Source: JAZLDV01 sp045614925 (GTDB lineage: Bacteria; Bacillota_I; Bacilli_A; Erysipelotrichales; Coprobacillaceae). Taken from it: a stretch of DNA of 50,937 bases. Shown piece after piece: positions 33,733-41,036 of the stretch (its first letter is position 1; each line of letters starts with the position of its first letter). Location: NCBI GenBank assembly GCA_045614925.1, contig JAZLDV010000099.1:1-50937 (forward strand). Direction: 5' to 3'. Under the pieces are notes generated by a model, which did no database searches, was not told where the DNA came from, and saw only the letters and a program-made list of their open reading frames with translations. Made by a program: the position numbers and the translations under genes.

Positions 33733-35868
33733 TTTTGCTTTTAATTTTATAATCTGTCCATCTTTTAAAACAGTTCCTTTTTTTACATTCTGTTCATAAA
33801 TAGTTCCTACACCACTTACTTCTAATGTCACATTCGCCATAGAGGCAAAGGCTTCTGCTTCTTTTCTAGACCATCCTTCCATAGAAGGCATCTTTATCTT
33901 ACTTCCATTTGTCTGTAAGAATACTCTAGAATTTGATGACACCATAATTCCACTCTTAGGATATTGTGATATCACAATATCACCATTTCCTACAAATAAT
34001 GGAGTTAACTGGTCAGTTGTTAAAACATCTTTTACATGTTCTTTACTTTGATTCATATAATTATCTAATACAACTGTAGATACTTCTACTTCTTTTACAG
34101 GCTGCTCATTTAATTTATTTAATGCAGCTCTAGTAATACCTTGTACTAGTTCTGTAGCCCCTCTATTTGTATATCCTTTATTTTGTGACCATAATACAAC
34201 CACAACTTCAGGATCATCATAAGGCGCCATTCCAACAAAGGAATTTGTATAATAACCAGATTTATAACGTCCATCTTCTGCAACCTGTCCTGTTCCAGTT
34301 TTTGCAATTAGACGAACATCATCCATATGATAATAATATCCTGTATTTCCTTCAATATTAACAACACCATCTAATAAGCTTCTTACAGTTTTAACTGTTT
34401 CAGGGCTATAAAGCTGTTTAGAATATTTTGTTGTTCCTTCACTAATAATTTCACCAGTCTGTCCATCAGTAATTTTATCAACAAAATATGGTTCTACCAT
34501 TTTCCCATCATTTGCAAAAGCGCTATATCCTCTTAATAAATGATAAGCAGTTGTTGTTGAACCTTGACCATATCCAGTTGTTAAATACTCAATGTCACGT
34601 CCATCATTATTTACATAACCTGCAACACCACCTGTTGCAGCTAATCCATCACTTCCTATATGTTTAAAAAATCCTAAATCATCATAATCAGCAAGTAATG
34701 ATTCTTTATTTGTATATTTTGTTAACATATGACAGATGGCAGTATTACTTGAATAATAAAAACCTTGTCTATAACTTATATTTCCCCAACCTTCTCCATC
34801 ATTATGGTCTCTGATTGGTCTTGCTTTTTCACTATAATAGAACTTCCCAGATGGGTAAGTTTCATCTAAATTAATGACATCGTCATTAATTGCATTTGCA
34901 TATACAAATGTTTTCCATACTGATCCAGGTTCTACAGGCTCATTTAAAAATAAATCAATATAACTTGTAAAATCTCTATAATTTGGATCAAATGAAGGAT
35001 AATTAGCAACAGCTAATATTCTTCCTGTTTTTGCTTCCATAACTGCACATGTTGCTTTATCTGCTTTTTTAATATCAACAAGATTAGCAAGCAGTTTATT
35101 TAATTCATTTTGAATATCTGTATCAATAGTTAAATAGATATTATTACCAGGAACTGATGCAGTTTCACTAATCAGACCATTAGGTAAAGTATGACTATTT
35201 TTATCAGCCAGATAAACTCTTTCTCCATCTATACCAGATAATTCTTTGTTGTAGATTTTTTCAATACCCATTTCTCCTAAGATATGAGTAGTTTCTTTGT
35301 TATTTACAACTTCTTTAATTGTTTTTGCATATCCTATAATATAAGAAGCAAAATCCCCATAACGATAATTTCTTGAAAGTAATTCCTGAAATTCAATACC
35401 AGGTAACTCTAATGCTTCTATTTCATCTTTCTTTACAGAAGATAAATTTGATCCTTTAGAACCAAATTCCACCTGATATTTATCTTTACTTAATAACTGA
35501 ACGATTTCATCTTCATCCATTTCTAAAATAGGTGCCAGCAATTTTGCTGTATGGTTAACATCAACAACATGGGCTGGCTTTTGATTGGCATGATTTCTAT
35601 TCTTATCTAAAACCGCAATAAGTTTATATTTTTTAGAATCAGCTGCTAAAATCTCTCCATCACTAGAATAAATTGTTCCTCTTGTTGCATAGATTGTTTC
35701 AACCTTCTGATTCCCACCACGGTTAATAGCATATTCTCTTATATCATTGCCACTTGCTAAATGTTTACCAGTAATATTAATATACAAAATATTAAACAGC
35801 ATGCCTACAATAATAAGAGCAAATATTAGATAAATTAATCTAGAAAAATTAAATACTTTTCTATTCAT
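33730..35868 (-). CDS. Class B penicillin-binding protein, FtsI/PbpB type, two PASTA domains
   Basis: Division transpeptidase of 712 residues. One membrane helix lies at about 12-30; the dimerisation domain (about 56-230) includes ATRGTIYSSDGEILA. Catalytic motifs are S316-V-W-K319, S373-S-N375 and K523-T-G525. Two PASTA repeats follow from about residue 590 to the end. It would crosslink septal peptidoglycan together with FtsW, FtsL and FtsQ. Its ATG shares one base with the stop codon of ftsL (TAATG), so translation is coupled. A terminator at its 3' end reduces but need not prevent reading into the SpoVD-like gene. Confidence 0.93.
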   Translation of the reverse strand: MNRKVFNFSRLIYLIFALIIVGMLFNILYINITGKHLASGNDIREYAINRGGNQKVETIYATRGTIYSSDGEILAADSKKYKLIAVLDKNRNHANQKPAHVVDVNHTAKLLAPILEMDEDEIVQLLSKDKYQVEFGSKGSNLSSVKKDEIEALELPGIEFQELLSRNYRYGDFASYIIGYAKTIKEVVNNKETTHILGEMGIEKIYNKELSGIDGERVYLADKNSHTLPNGLISETASVPGNNIYLTIDTDIQNELNKLLANLVDIKKADKATCAVMEAKTGRILAVANYPSFDPNYRDFTSYIDLFLNEPVEPGSVWKTFVYANAINDDVINLDETYPSGKFYYSEKARPIRDHNDGEGWGNISYRQGFYYSSNTAICHMLTKYTNKESLLADYDDLGFFKHIGSDGLAATGGVAGYVNNDGRDIEYLTTGYGQGSTTTAYHLLRGYSAFANDGKMVEPYFVDKITDGQTGEIISEGTTKYSKQLYSPETVKTVRSLLDGVVNIEGNTGYYYHMDDVRLIAKTGTGQVAEDGRYKSGYYTNSFVGMAPYDDPEVVVVLWSQNKGYTNRGATELVQGITRAALNKLNEQPVKEVEVSTVVLDNYMNQSKEHVKDVLTTDQLTPLFVGNGDIVISQYPKSGIMVSSNSRVFLQTNGSKIKMPSMEGWSRKEAEAFASMANVTLEVSGVGTIYEQNVKKGTVLKDGQIIKLKAK

Positions 35869-36170
35869 TAGTCTTTATTAACTCCTATTGCTAAAGCTGT
35901 TGTTGTATTGTGTTTATATGTATATCCTTTTTCTACTGCTAAATTTTCAACTCTATCAAAAGTCACTAATTTTTGTTTTTCCATATCTAATGCATCAATT
36001 TCAGTTTTTAAATTAGCAATCTCTTTTTGTGTATTTTCTACATCTATATTTAATGAAGCTTCTTGAGAACCTAAATAAACATTTCCTAAAATAAAACAGA
36101 TGACCATAACACCTAAAATAGTAATAGCTACTGAACTAATTCTAATTTTTCTTCTATTTCTCATCTTCAT
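35868..36170 (-). CDS. ftsL: Cell division protein FtsL
   Basis: Short bitopic protein of 100 residues: basic head MKMRNRRKIRISS, one membrane helix at about 12-32, then a coiled-coil leucine-rich stretch (about 38-72, with TQKEIANLKTEIDALDMEK). This fold and its place between rsmH and pbpB identify FtsL, which bridges FtsQ/DivIB and DivIC to FtsW-PBP. The family is poorly conserved, so context counts. The start overlaps the end of rsmH by 17 bases; an ATG two codons later (36164) is also possible. Confidence 0.85.
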   Translation of the reverse strand: MKMRNRRKIRISSVAITILGVMVICFILGNVYLGSQEASLNIDVENTQKEIANLKTEIDALDMEKQKLVTFDRVENLAVEKGYTYKHNTTTALAIGVNKD

Positions 36171-37098
36171 ACACCCTTTCTATAACTCTTAATTTAGCAG
36201 AATGAGAACGATGATTATATTCAAGTTCCTCTTCTGTCGCAATAATTGCTTTTTTATTTATTTTCTTAAATTTTGGTTTCAGATAATCTGGAACCACTGG
36301 CATTCCTCTAGGAAGTTCAGGCTGCTTAGTCACATCATTAAAAGTATATTTACAGATTTTATCTTCTAATGAATGGAATGATATAACAGCAATTCTTCCA
36401 TTAACATTAATTAATTCCAATGCATCCTTAAGTGCAATATCAAATACTGATAATTCATCATTAACTGCAATTCTTAATGCCTGGAAAGTTTTTTTAGCTG
36501 GATGCCCACCTTTTCTTCTTGCAGCTGCAGGAATTGCTTCTTTAACTATGTCTACTAATTCAAATGTTGTTTCAATTGGCTTAACAGCTCTTTTTCTTTC
36601 AATTCCTCTTGCAATCTGTTTTGCATATTTTTCATCTGCATATTTAAATAAAATTTTAACTAATTCATTGTATTCATATGTATTTACAATTTCATATGCT
36701 GATAATGGCTGATTTCTATCCATTCTCATATCTAATCTCGCATCATGATTGTAACTAAAACCTCTTTCTCCATCATCAAATTGTGGAGAAGATACACCTA
36801 AATCAAATACAATACCATCTACTCTATTAATCCCTCTAAGATTAAGTTCATATTTCATATTTTTAAAATTAGAATAAATAATTGTAAAATTGTCAGAGAT
36901 CTGACTCAATCTTTCACTTGCTGCTTTAATCGCATTTTCATCCTGATCAAAACAATACAAATGACCAGTTGTCAATTTTTCAAGAATCTTAGAACTATGT
37001 CCTCCACCACCTAATGTAGCATCAACATAAATACCATCTTCTTTAATATTTAAACCATCAATGGTTTCATTTAATAATACACTAATATGATGAAACAT
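36154..37098 (-). CDS. rsmH: 16S rRNA m4C1402 methyltransferase RsmH (MraW)
   Basis: SAM-dependent enzyme that methylates N4 of C1402 in 16S rRNA. The 314-residue chain opens with HHISVLLNETIDGL, SAM motif VDATLGGGGHSSKIL (about 25-39), FDQDENAI and the family segment FDLGVSSPQFDDGERGFSY (about 98-116), then MRMDRNQPLSAYEIVN. The motif RIAVISFHSLED (about 234-245) near the C-terminal third is also conserved. Ribosome site AAGGAGGTTT. It lies 13 bases after mraZ, in the normal dcw order. Confidence 0.98.
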   Translation of the reverse strand: MFHHISVLLNETIDGLNIKEDGIYVDATLGGGGHSSKILEKLTTGHLYCFDQDENAIKAASERLSQISDNFTIIYSNFKNMKYELNLRGINRVDGIVFDLGVSSPQFDDGERGFSYNHDARLDMRMDRNQPLSAYEIVNTYEYNELVKILFKYADEKYAKQIARGIERKRAVKPIETTFELVDIVKEAIPAAARRKGGHPAKKTFQALRIAVNDELSVFDIALKDALELINVNGRIAVISFHSLEDKICKYTFNDVTKQPELPRGMPVVPDYLKPKFKKINKKAIIATEEELEYNHRSHSAKLRVIERVYEDEK

Positions 37099-37111
37099 AA
37101 TAAACCTCCTT

Positions 37112-37534
37112 CTAATCTTCTAATTCTTCACTAATTAAATCAAAATCATCTTTATTGTCTTCATAGAACTGATCCCATGTTTTTTCATCCCAGATTTCAA
37201 CATAGTCTCCAACTCCAATCACAACACAATCTTTATCTAAATTTCCTTCAGTTCTTAAAGATGTTGGAATGTTAATTCTACCTAACTTATCAAACTCACA
37301 TTTCTTTACTTTAGAAGTCACCATACGAACAAAAATACGATTCGTCTTCTTACTTCTAGGTAACGCCTGGAGTTTTTTATAATACTCATCCCAACCTTCT
37401 TCTGTATAAAGTGCAAGACATCCTTCGTGACCTTTAGTAACATAAACAGCTTTGCCACAATATCCACGAAAAACTGAAGGAATACTTAAACGCCCTTTCA
37501 CATCAATACTGTGTCTAAATTCACCAAAGAACAT
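37112..37534 (-). CDS. mraZ: Division cluster regulator MraZ
   Basis: AbrB-fold transcription regulator of the dcw operon, 140 residues when started at 37534 (MFFGEFRHSIDVKGRLSIPS), which is the family's usual N-terminus; an open frame runs 12 codons upstream. Two swapped-hairpin repeats are visible: HSIDVKGRLSIPSVFR (about 8-23) and CEFDKLGRINIPTSLR (about 79-94), with the D-x-x-G-R-x-x-I-P signature. It is first in the cluster. Three AGTGG-type repeats lie upstream (37543-37592), fitting its own binding sites, so autoregulation is likely. Confidence 0.96.
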   Translation of the reverse strand: MFFGEFRHSIDVKGRLSIPSVFRGYCGKAVYVTKGHEGCLALYTEEGWDEYYKKLQALPRSKKTNRIFVRMVTSKVKKCEFDKLGRINIPTSLRTEGNLDKDCVVIGVGDYVEIWDEKTWDQFYEDNKDDFDLISEELED

Positions 37535-37542
37535 CTCATCAC

Positions 37543-37592
37543 CCACTTTCTTTTCCACTTTATAGCACATTATGGGTATGCTATACCACTAT
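37543..37592 (-). promoter_or_regulatory. Probable MraZ operator (AAAGTGG repeats)
   Basis: On the minus strand AAAGTGG occurs at 37543-37549 and 37555-37561, 12 bases apart, and a related ATAGTGG at 37586-37592 overlaps the -10 box. Known MraZ operators are runs of AAAGTG- or GTGGG-type repeats at about this spacing. Within it lies an inverted repeat TATAGCA-N11-TGCTATA (37561-37567 and 37579-37585). Confidence 0.65.
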
Positions 37593-37619
37593 TATACACG
37601 AAACATTTTCCATTGTACA
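37591..37619 (-). promoter_or_regulatory. Promoter of the mraZ operon
   Basis: TGTACA (37614-37619), 17 bases, TATAAT (37591-37596) on the minus strand; the leader of about 55 bases contains the AAAGTGG repeats. Confidence 0.72.
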
Positions 37620-37655
37620 CCACACAAATGCATATTCTTGTATTTTTTTGTAAAA

Positions 37656-37703
37656 AAAAATGTGAAAAAATAACAGTTTTTACCATCATTTTTTCACATT
37701 TTT
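37656..37703. repeat. Perfect 16-bp inverted repeat between rpmF and mraZ
   Basis: AAAAATGTGAAAAAAT (37656-37671) is mirrored exactly by ATTTTTTCACATTTTT (37688-37703) with a 16-base loop. It could be a second terminator for rpmF or a protein-binding site upstream of the mraZ promoter. Confidence 0.6.
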
Positions 37704-37790
37704 ATGTTTTATCAGATTGTGTTATTTCACACTTAAAAGACAAGTGGAAAACAAACCCATATTTTTACTTATTCTCTAAAAAAAGACAAT

Positions 37791-37814
37791 AAAAAAAGCC
37801 CTTGAATAAGGGGC
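37791..37814 (-). terminator. Terminator after rpmF
   Basis: GCCCCTT pairs with AAGGGC (one bulged C) around ATTC on the minus strand, followed by seven T (37791-37797). It lies 5 bases after the rpmF stop codon. Confidence 0.75.
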
Positions 37815-37819
37815 AGTTT

Positions 37820-37987
37820 TTATTTTACTTTTTTCCCGTTGTATGTTCCGCAATGTTTGCATACTCTATGAGATAATTTGTATTCTCCACATTCAGGACA
37901 AATTACTACTGCAGGTGCAGATAATTTATCATGTGTTCTTCTTTTGTCTCTTCTTGTACTAGAAACTCTTCTTTGTGGTACTGCCAT
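37820..37987 (-). CDS. rpmF: Ribosomal protein L32 (bL32)
   Basis: Short gene of 55 residues, MAVPQRRVSSTRRDKRRTHD and on. The zinc ribbon is CPEC (C30, C33) with CKHC (C43, C46), so this is the four-cysteine, zinc-binding form. It follows yceD by 12 bases with an AGGAGG-like ribosome site (rpmF is conventionally downstream of a YceD/DUF177 gene). Followed by a hairpin terminator. Confidence 0.97.
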   Translation of the reverse strand: MAVPQRRVSSTRRDKRRTHDKLSAPAVVICPECGEYKLSHRVCKHCGTYNGKKVK

Positions 37988-37999
37988 AGGTACACCTCC

Positions 38000-38515
38000 T
38001 TATTCTCTATCCTTAAAATAATCTTTAAGCTTTGCAAGTCTAGGATCGATATAATCTTCATCCTTTTCATGCATTTCCTGTTCATTAAGTACTTTCCAGC
38101 CATTACCTTCAGTTTTCAAAGTTGCGCCTGTTTTCACAACACGCATTGGTACTTCCATCATAATCTCCTGGAAAATGACCGGTGTCAATTCTACTGTATC
38201 TCTTCTGGCTTCAACAACGTCTTCACCATCTTTAGATTTATAGAATGCAAATGTTACATTTGATTCAATGTTAAATGGATATTCTACATCCTCTAAAGAT
38301 ACAGCACATGGTAGAATCATTTGACCATTTACCGTGAAATCAACATAAAGCTGACGATTTTTTACATCTAATCGCCCATGTCCAGTTACGTGAACATCCT
38401 TTAATCCGTTGATTTGCGACAAGTTATGAAACACTTCACTTGGAAATGTTAACATCTCATCAAAATTAAAACAACCATCTTTTTGTTTTACAATCCATTG
38501 TAAATTCCACTTCAA
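38000..38515 (-). CDS. YceD/DUF177 family protein
   Basis: 171-residue protein of the DUF177 (YceD) family, whose gene stands before rpmF in very many bacteria. Family features: an N-terminal beta-rich part, GHGRLDVKNRQLYVDFTVNGQMILPCAVSLEDVEYPFNI (within about 46-84) with the single conserved Cys in LPCAVSLE, and the acidic tail DPRLAKLKDYF that ends many homologues. YceD is linked to rRNA processing or 23S rRNA stability in plants and bacteria; the exact role here is unknown. First gene of yceD-rpmF, divergent from tmcAL. Confidence 0.9.
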   Translation of the reverse strand: MKWNLQWIVKQKDGCFNFDEMLTFPSEVFHNLSQINGLKDVHVTGHGRLDVKNRQLYVDFTVNGQMILPCAVSLEDVEYPFNIESNVTFAFYKSKDGEDVVEARRDTVELTPVIFQEIMMEVPMRVVKTGATLKTEGNGWKVLNEQEMHEKDEDYIDPRLAKLKDYFKDRE

Positions 38516-38641
38516 AAAATATCACCCTTTACACCGCTACATGATTATATCTAATTTATGATTATATGTCAATGAAAAAATATGACAATTTCTTTTTATT
38601 TATCGTACTTTTTATGATAAACTATTGCTTGAGGTGATTGA

Positions 38642-39805
38642 ATGAAAGTATTAGGAATAGTTGTTGAATACAACCCTTTTCATAATGGTCATATATATCA
38701 TATCGAGCAAGCAAAAAAGCTGACTCAATGTGATTACACTGTTGCTGTCATGTCTTCTTCTTTTGTTCAAAGAGGAGAACCAGCAATCATTGATAAATGG
38801 CAAAGAAGTGCACTAGCCTTAGACTATGGAGTTGATCTTGTGATTGAACTTCCTTTAGTTTATGCAATGCAGAGTGCCGATTATTTTGCAAAAGGTTCTA
38901 TTGAACTATTAAATGCAATCGGTGTTACAGATTTATGTTTTGGTAGTGAAGATGGGCGAATTGATACATTTATCGAAATCGCAAAACTAATTAAAGATCA
39001 CAACAACGATTACAACATACTCATCAAAGATTATATGAAACAAGGTATCAGATATCCTGATGCATGTAATCAGGCTTTAAACAAGCTAGCACAAAAAGAA
39101 ATTAGAACACCTAATGACCTTTTAGGATTAAGTTATGTTAAAGAAATCATATTTAACGATTATAAGATGAAACCTCATTGTATATTAAGAACAAATGATT
39201 ATCACGGAACATCAGTTCATACAATCGCAAGTGCATCTGCTATTAGAAAAGCAATCTTTTCTCATACAGATTATGAACATGCTCTTGTTTGTAGTGATTT
39301 ATATAAAAATGATGTTTATCGTTTAAATGATTTTTTCCCTTATTTAAAATATACTTTAATGATGAGTAGTATAGAAGAATTAAGATCTTATCATTTAGTT
39401 GAAGAAGGTTTAGAATATCTTTTAAAAACTAATATTGTTCAATATGACAATATGGAAGATTTTATCTCTTCTTTATTATCTAAACGATATACTAAACCTA
39501 GAATTCAAAGAATGCTTGTTCATATACTTTTAAAGAATAAAAAAGAAGATATAAAAGAGGCTATGAATATTGATTATATCAGAGTTTTAGCAATGAATGA
39601 TCAAGGAAGAGATTACTTAAATAAAATAAAGAAACAAAGTGACTATAAAATTATAAGTAACTTCGCTAAGCATAAACATCCTGCTTTAAATATAGAATTA
39701 AAAGCAACTCAGCTTATTTCTTTATTATCTAGTCATCCAAAAGAATTTATCCAAAAAGAATATTCTAGTATTCCTTATAAAAGAAAGGAGTCTTTTAATG
39801 AGTGA
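38642..39805 (+). CDS. tmcAL: tRNA(Met) cytidine acetate ligase TmcAL
   Basis: Cytoplasmic enzyme that uses acetate and ATP to acetylate C34 of elongator tRNA-Met (N4-acetylcytidine). The 387-residue chain shows the nucleotidyltransferase-like head VVEYNPFHNGHIYHIEQAK with the HxGH signature HNGH, MSSSFVQRGEPAIIDKWQRS (about 37-56), LPLVYAMQSADYFAKGS, LCFGSE and a C-terminal helical tail, as in the YlbM/TmcAL family. It starts after a GAGGTGATTG ribosome site and overlaps the exporter subunit gene by 8 bases. The presumed substrate tRNA is encoded at 558-634. Confidence 0.93.
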   Translation: MKVLGIVVEYNPFHNGHIYHIEQAKKLTQCDYTVAVMSSSFVQRGEPAIIDKWQRSALALDYGVDLVIELPLVYAMQSADYFAKGSIELLNAIGVTDLCFGSEDGRIDTFIEIAKLIKDHNNDYNILIKDYMKQGIRYPDACNQALNKLAQKEIRTPNDLLGLSYVKEIIFNDYKMKPHCILRTNDYHGTSVHTIASASAIRKAIFSHTDYEHALVCSDLYKNDVYRLNDFFPYLKYTLMMSSIEELRSYHLVEEGLEYLLKTNIVQYDNMEDFISSLLSKRYTKPRIQRMLVHILLKNKKEDIKEAMNIDYIRVLAMNDQGRDYLNKIKKQSDYKIISNFAKHKHPALNIELKATQLISLLSSHPKEFIQKEYSSIPYKRKESFNE

Positions 39806-40550
39806 TATTGAATTAATAGAGAATATAAAAGAAATTGGTTTTTTATTATTAAAAAATGGTGCTGAAATTTATAGAGTTGAAGAATCTATCAAAAAAATGT
39901 GCAGAGGGATGGGATTTACAAATGTTGAAGTATTTGTTATTCCTACATTCTTTAGTATAAGTGTTTCATTAAGTGATGGTTCTCCTTATACCACAACAAA
40001 AAGATCAAGAAAAACAAAAGCACATTTAGATAATCTTTATACTTTAAACAAGCTTGTCAGAAAAATAAGCAATAATGAAATTGATAGAGAAGAAATCCCT
40101 GATCATATCAATTCCTTACAGAACCACCAATATCATCAGCCATTAATCCTTTTAGGATATATTATTTCAGCTGCTTCATTTAGTGTCTTTTTTGAAGGTG
40201 GAGTAAGAGAAATGATTGCTGGAGCTATTGTTGGTCTGATACTTTATATTGCCACTTATCTTCAAGAATTAGTTAATGTCAATAGTATCGCAAAAACAAC
40301 CTTTTCTAGTATGATTTTATCAGCAGTGACAATTATATTTTATAAAATGAATTTTATTGATAATCCTCAATCTGTCATTACTGGTACATTAATGATTTTA
40401 GTGCCAGGAATTGCCATTACGAACAGTTTAAGAGATATTATTGGTGGAGACTTCGTCTCAGGTGTTTCTCGTCTAGGAGAGGCTATATTTATCGCTGCAA
40501 GCATTGCTGTTGGTGTTGGTGTAATGATGATGATTTTAGGAGGTGTCTAG
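39798..40550 (+). CDS. ThrE-type exporter, large subunit (YjjP-like)
   Basis: Membrane protein of 250 residues of the threonine/serine exporter N-terminal family (ThrE_1, YjjP). A soluble head of about 115 residues (LLLKNGAEIYRVEESIKKMC, FVIPTFFSISVSL) is followed by about five helices (about 118-248). The substrate is uncertain: Thr/Ser in Corynebacterium ThrE, succinate in E. coli YjjPB. It starts inside tmcAL with an AAAGGAG ribosome site and is directly followed by the small subunit, ATG right after its TAG. Confidence 0.88.
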   Translation: MSDIELIENIKEIGFLLLKNGAEIYRVEESIKKMCRGMGFTNVEVFVIPTFFSISVSLSDGSPYTTTKRSRKTKAHLDNLYTLNKLVRKISNNEIDREEIPDHINSLQNHQYHQPLILLGYIISAASFSVFFEGGVREMIAGAIVGLILYIATYLQELVNVNSIAKTTFSSMILSAVTIIFYKMNFIDNPQSVITGTLMILVPGIAITNSLRDIIGGDFVSGVSRLGEAIFIAASIAVGVGVMMMILGGV

Positions 40551-41006
40551 ATGGATTTATTTATTTCATGTCTTGCTGCCTTTTTTGGATGTTTTGGATT
40601 TTCATTCATTTTTAGAATTCATAAACATATTCGTCATTCTATTGCTGGTTCTGTTATCGGAACAATTGGATGGATTATTTATCTGCTTCTAGATTTTACA
40701 CATAATGTTTTTCTTCAAAGTTTTATTGCGATGCTGTTTGTTGCTTTAGCTTCTGAATTAATGGCAAGAATATTTAAAGCACCTGCGACTGTATTTATTA
40801 TGTTAGGGTTCTTCCCTTTAGTTCCTGGAAGTGGAATTTATTATACAATGTTGTATGCTGTTCAAGGTATGAATAGTTTATTTATAGAAAACTTAATTAC
40901 AACATTTGGTATCGCAATGTCTTTATCATTTGCTATATTAATATCTTCAACATTAATTAATGTTGTAAGAAGAATAAAAAAAGGTCATTTTGACCCTATA
41001 GAATAA
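40551..41006 (+). CDS. ThrE-type exporter, small subunit (YjjB-like)
   Basis: Membrane protein of 151 residues with about five helices, of the ThrE_2/YjjB family: LAAFFGCFGFSFIFRI, SVIGTIGWIIYLL, and MLGFFPLVPGSGIYYTML are typical. It forms a two-part exporter with the preceding gene; in single-chain ThrE the two are fused. Ribosome site AGGAGGTG within the preceding gene. Ends at a bidirectional terminator facing pheT. Confidence 0.88.
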   Translation: MDLFISCLAAFFGCFGFSFIFRIHKHIRHSIAGSVIGTIGWIIYLLLDFTHNVFLQSFIAMLFVALASELMARIFKAPATVFIMLGFFPLVPGSGIYYTMLYAVQGMNSLFIENLITTFGIAMSLSFAILISSTLINVVRRIKKGHFDPIE

Positions 41007-41036
41007 AAGGAGCTGAATTTCAGCTCCTTATTTTTT
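41007..41036. terminator. Bidirectional terminator between exporter and pheT
   Basis: AAGGAGCTGA (41007-41016) pairs with TCAGCTCCTT (41020-41029); ATTTTTTA follows on the plus strand and TTTTATTC on the minus strand. The pheT stop codon is 6 bases away. Confidence 0.85.

Noticed and set aside
36154..36170. Frameshift between rsmH and ftsL
   Set aside because: The 17-base overlap is a normal coupling; both proteins have expected ends.
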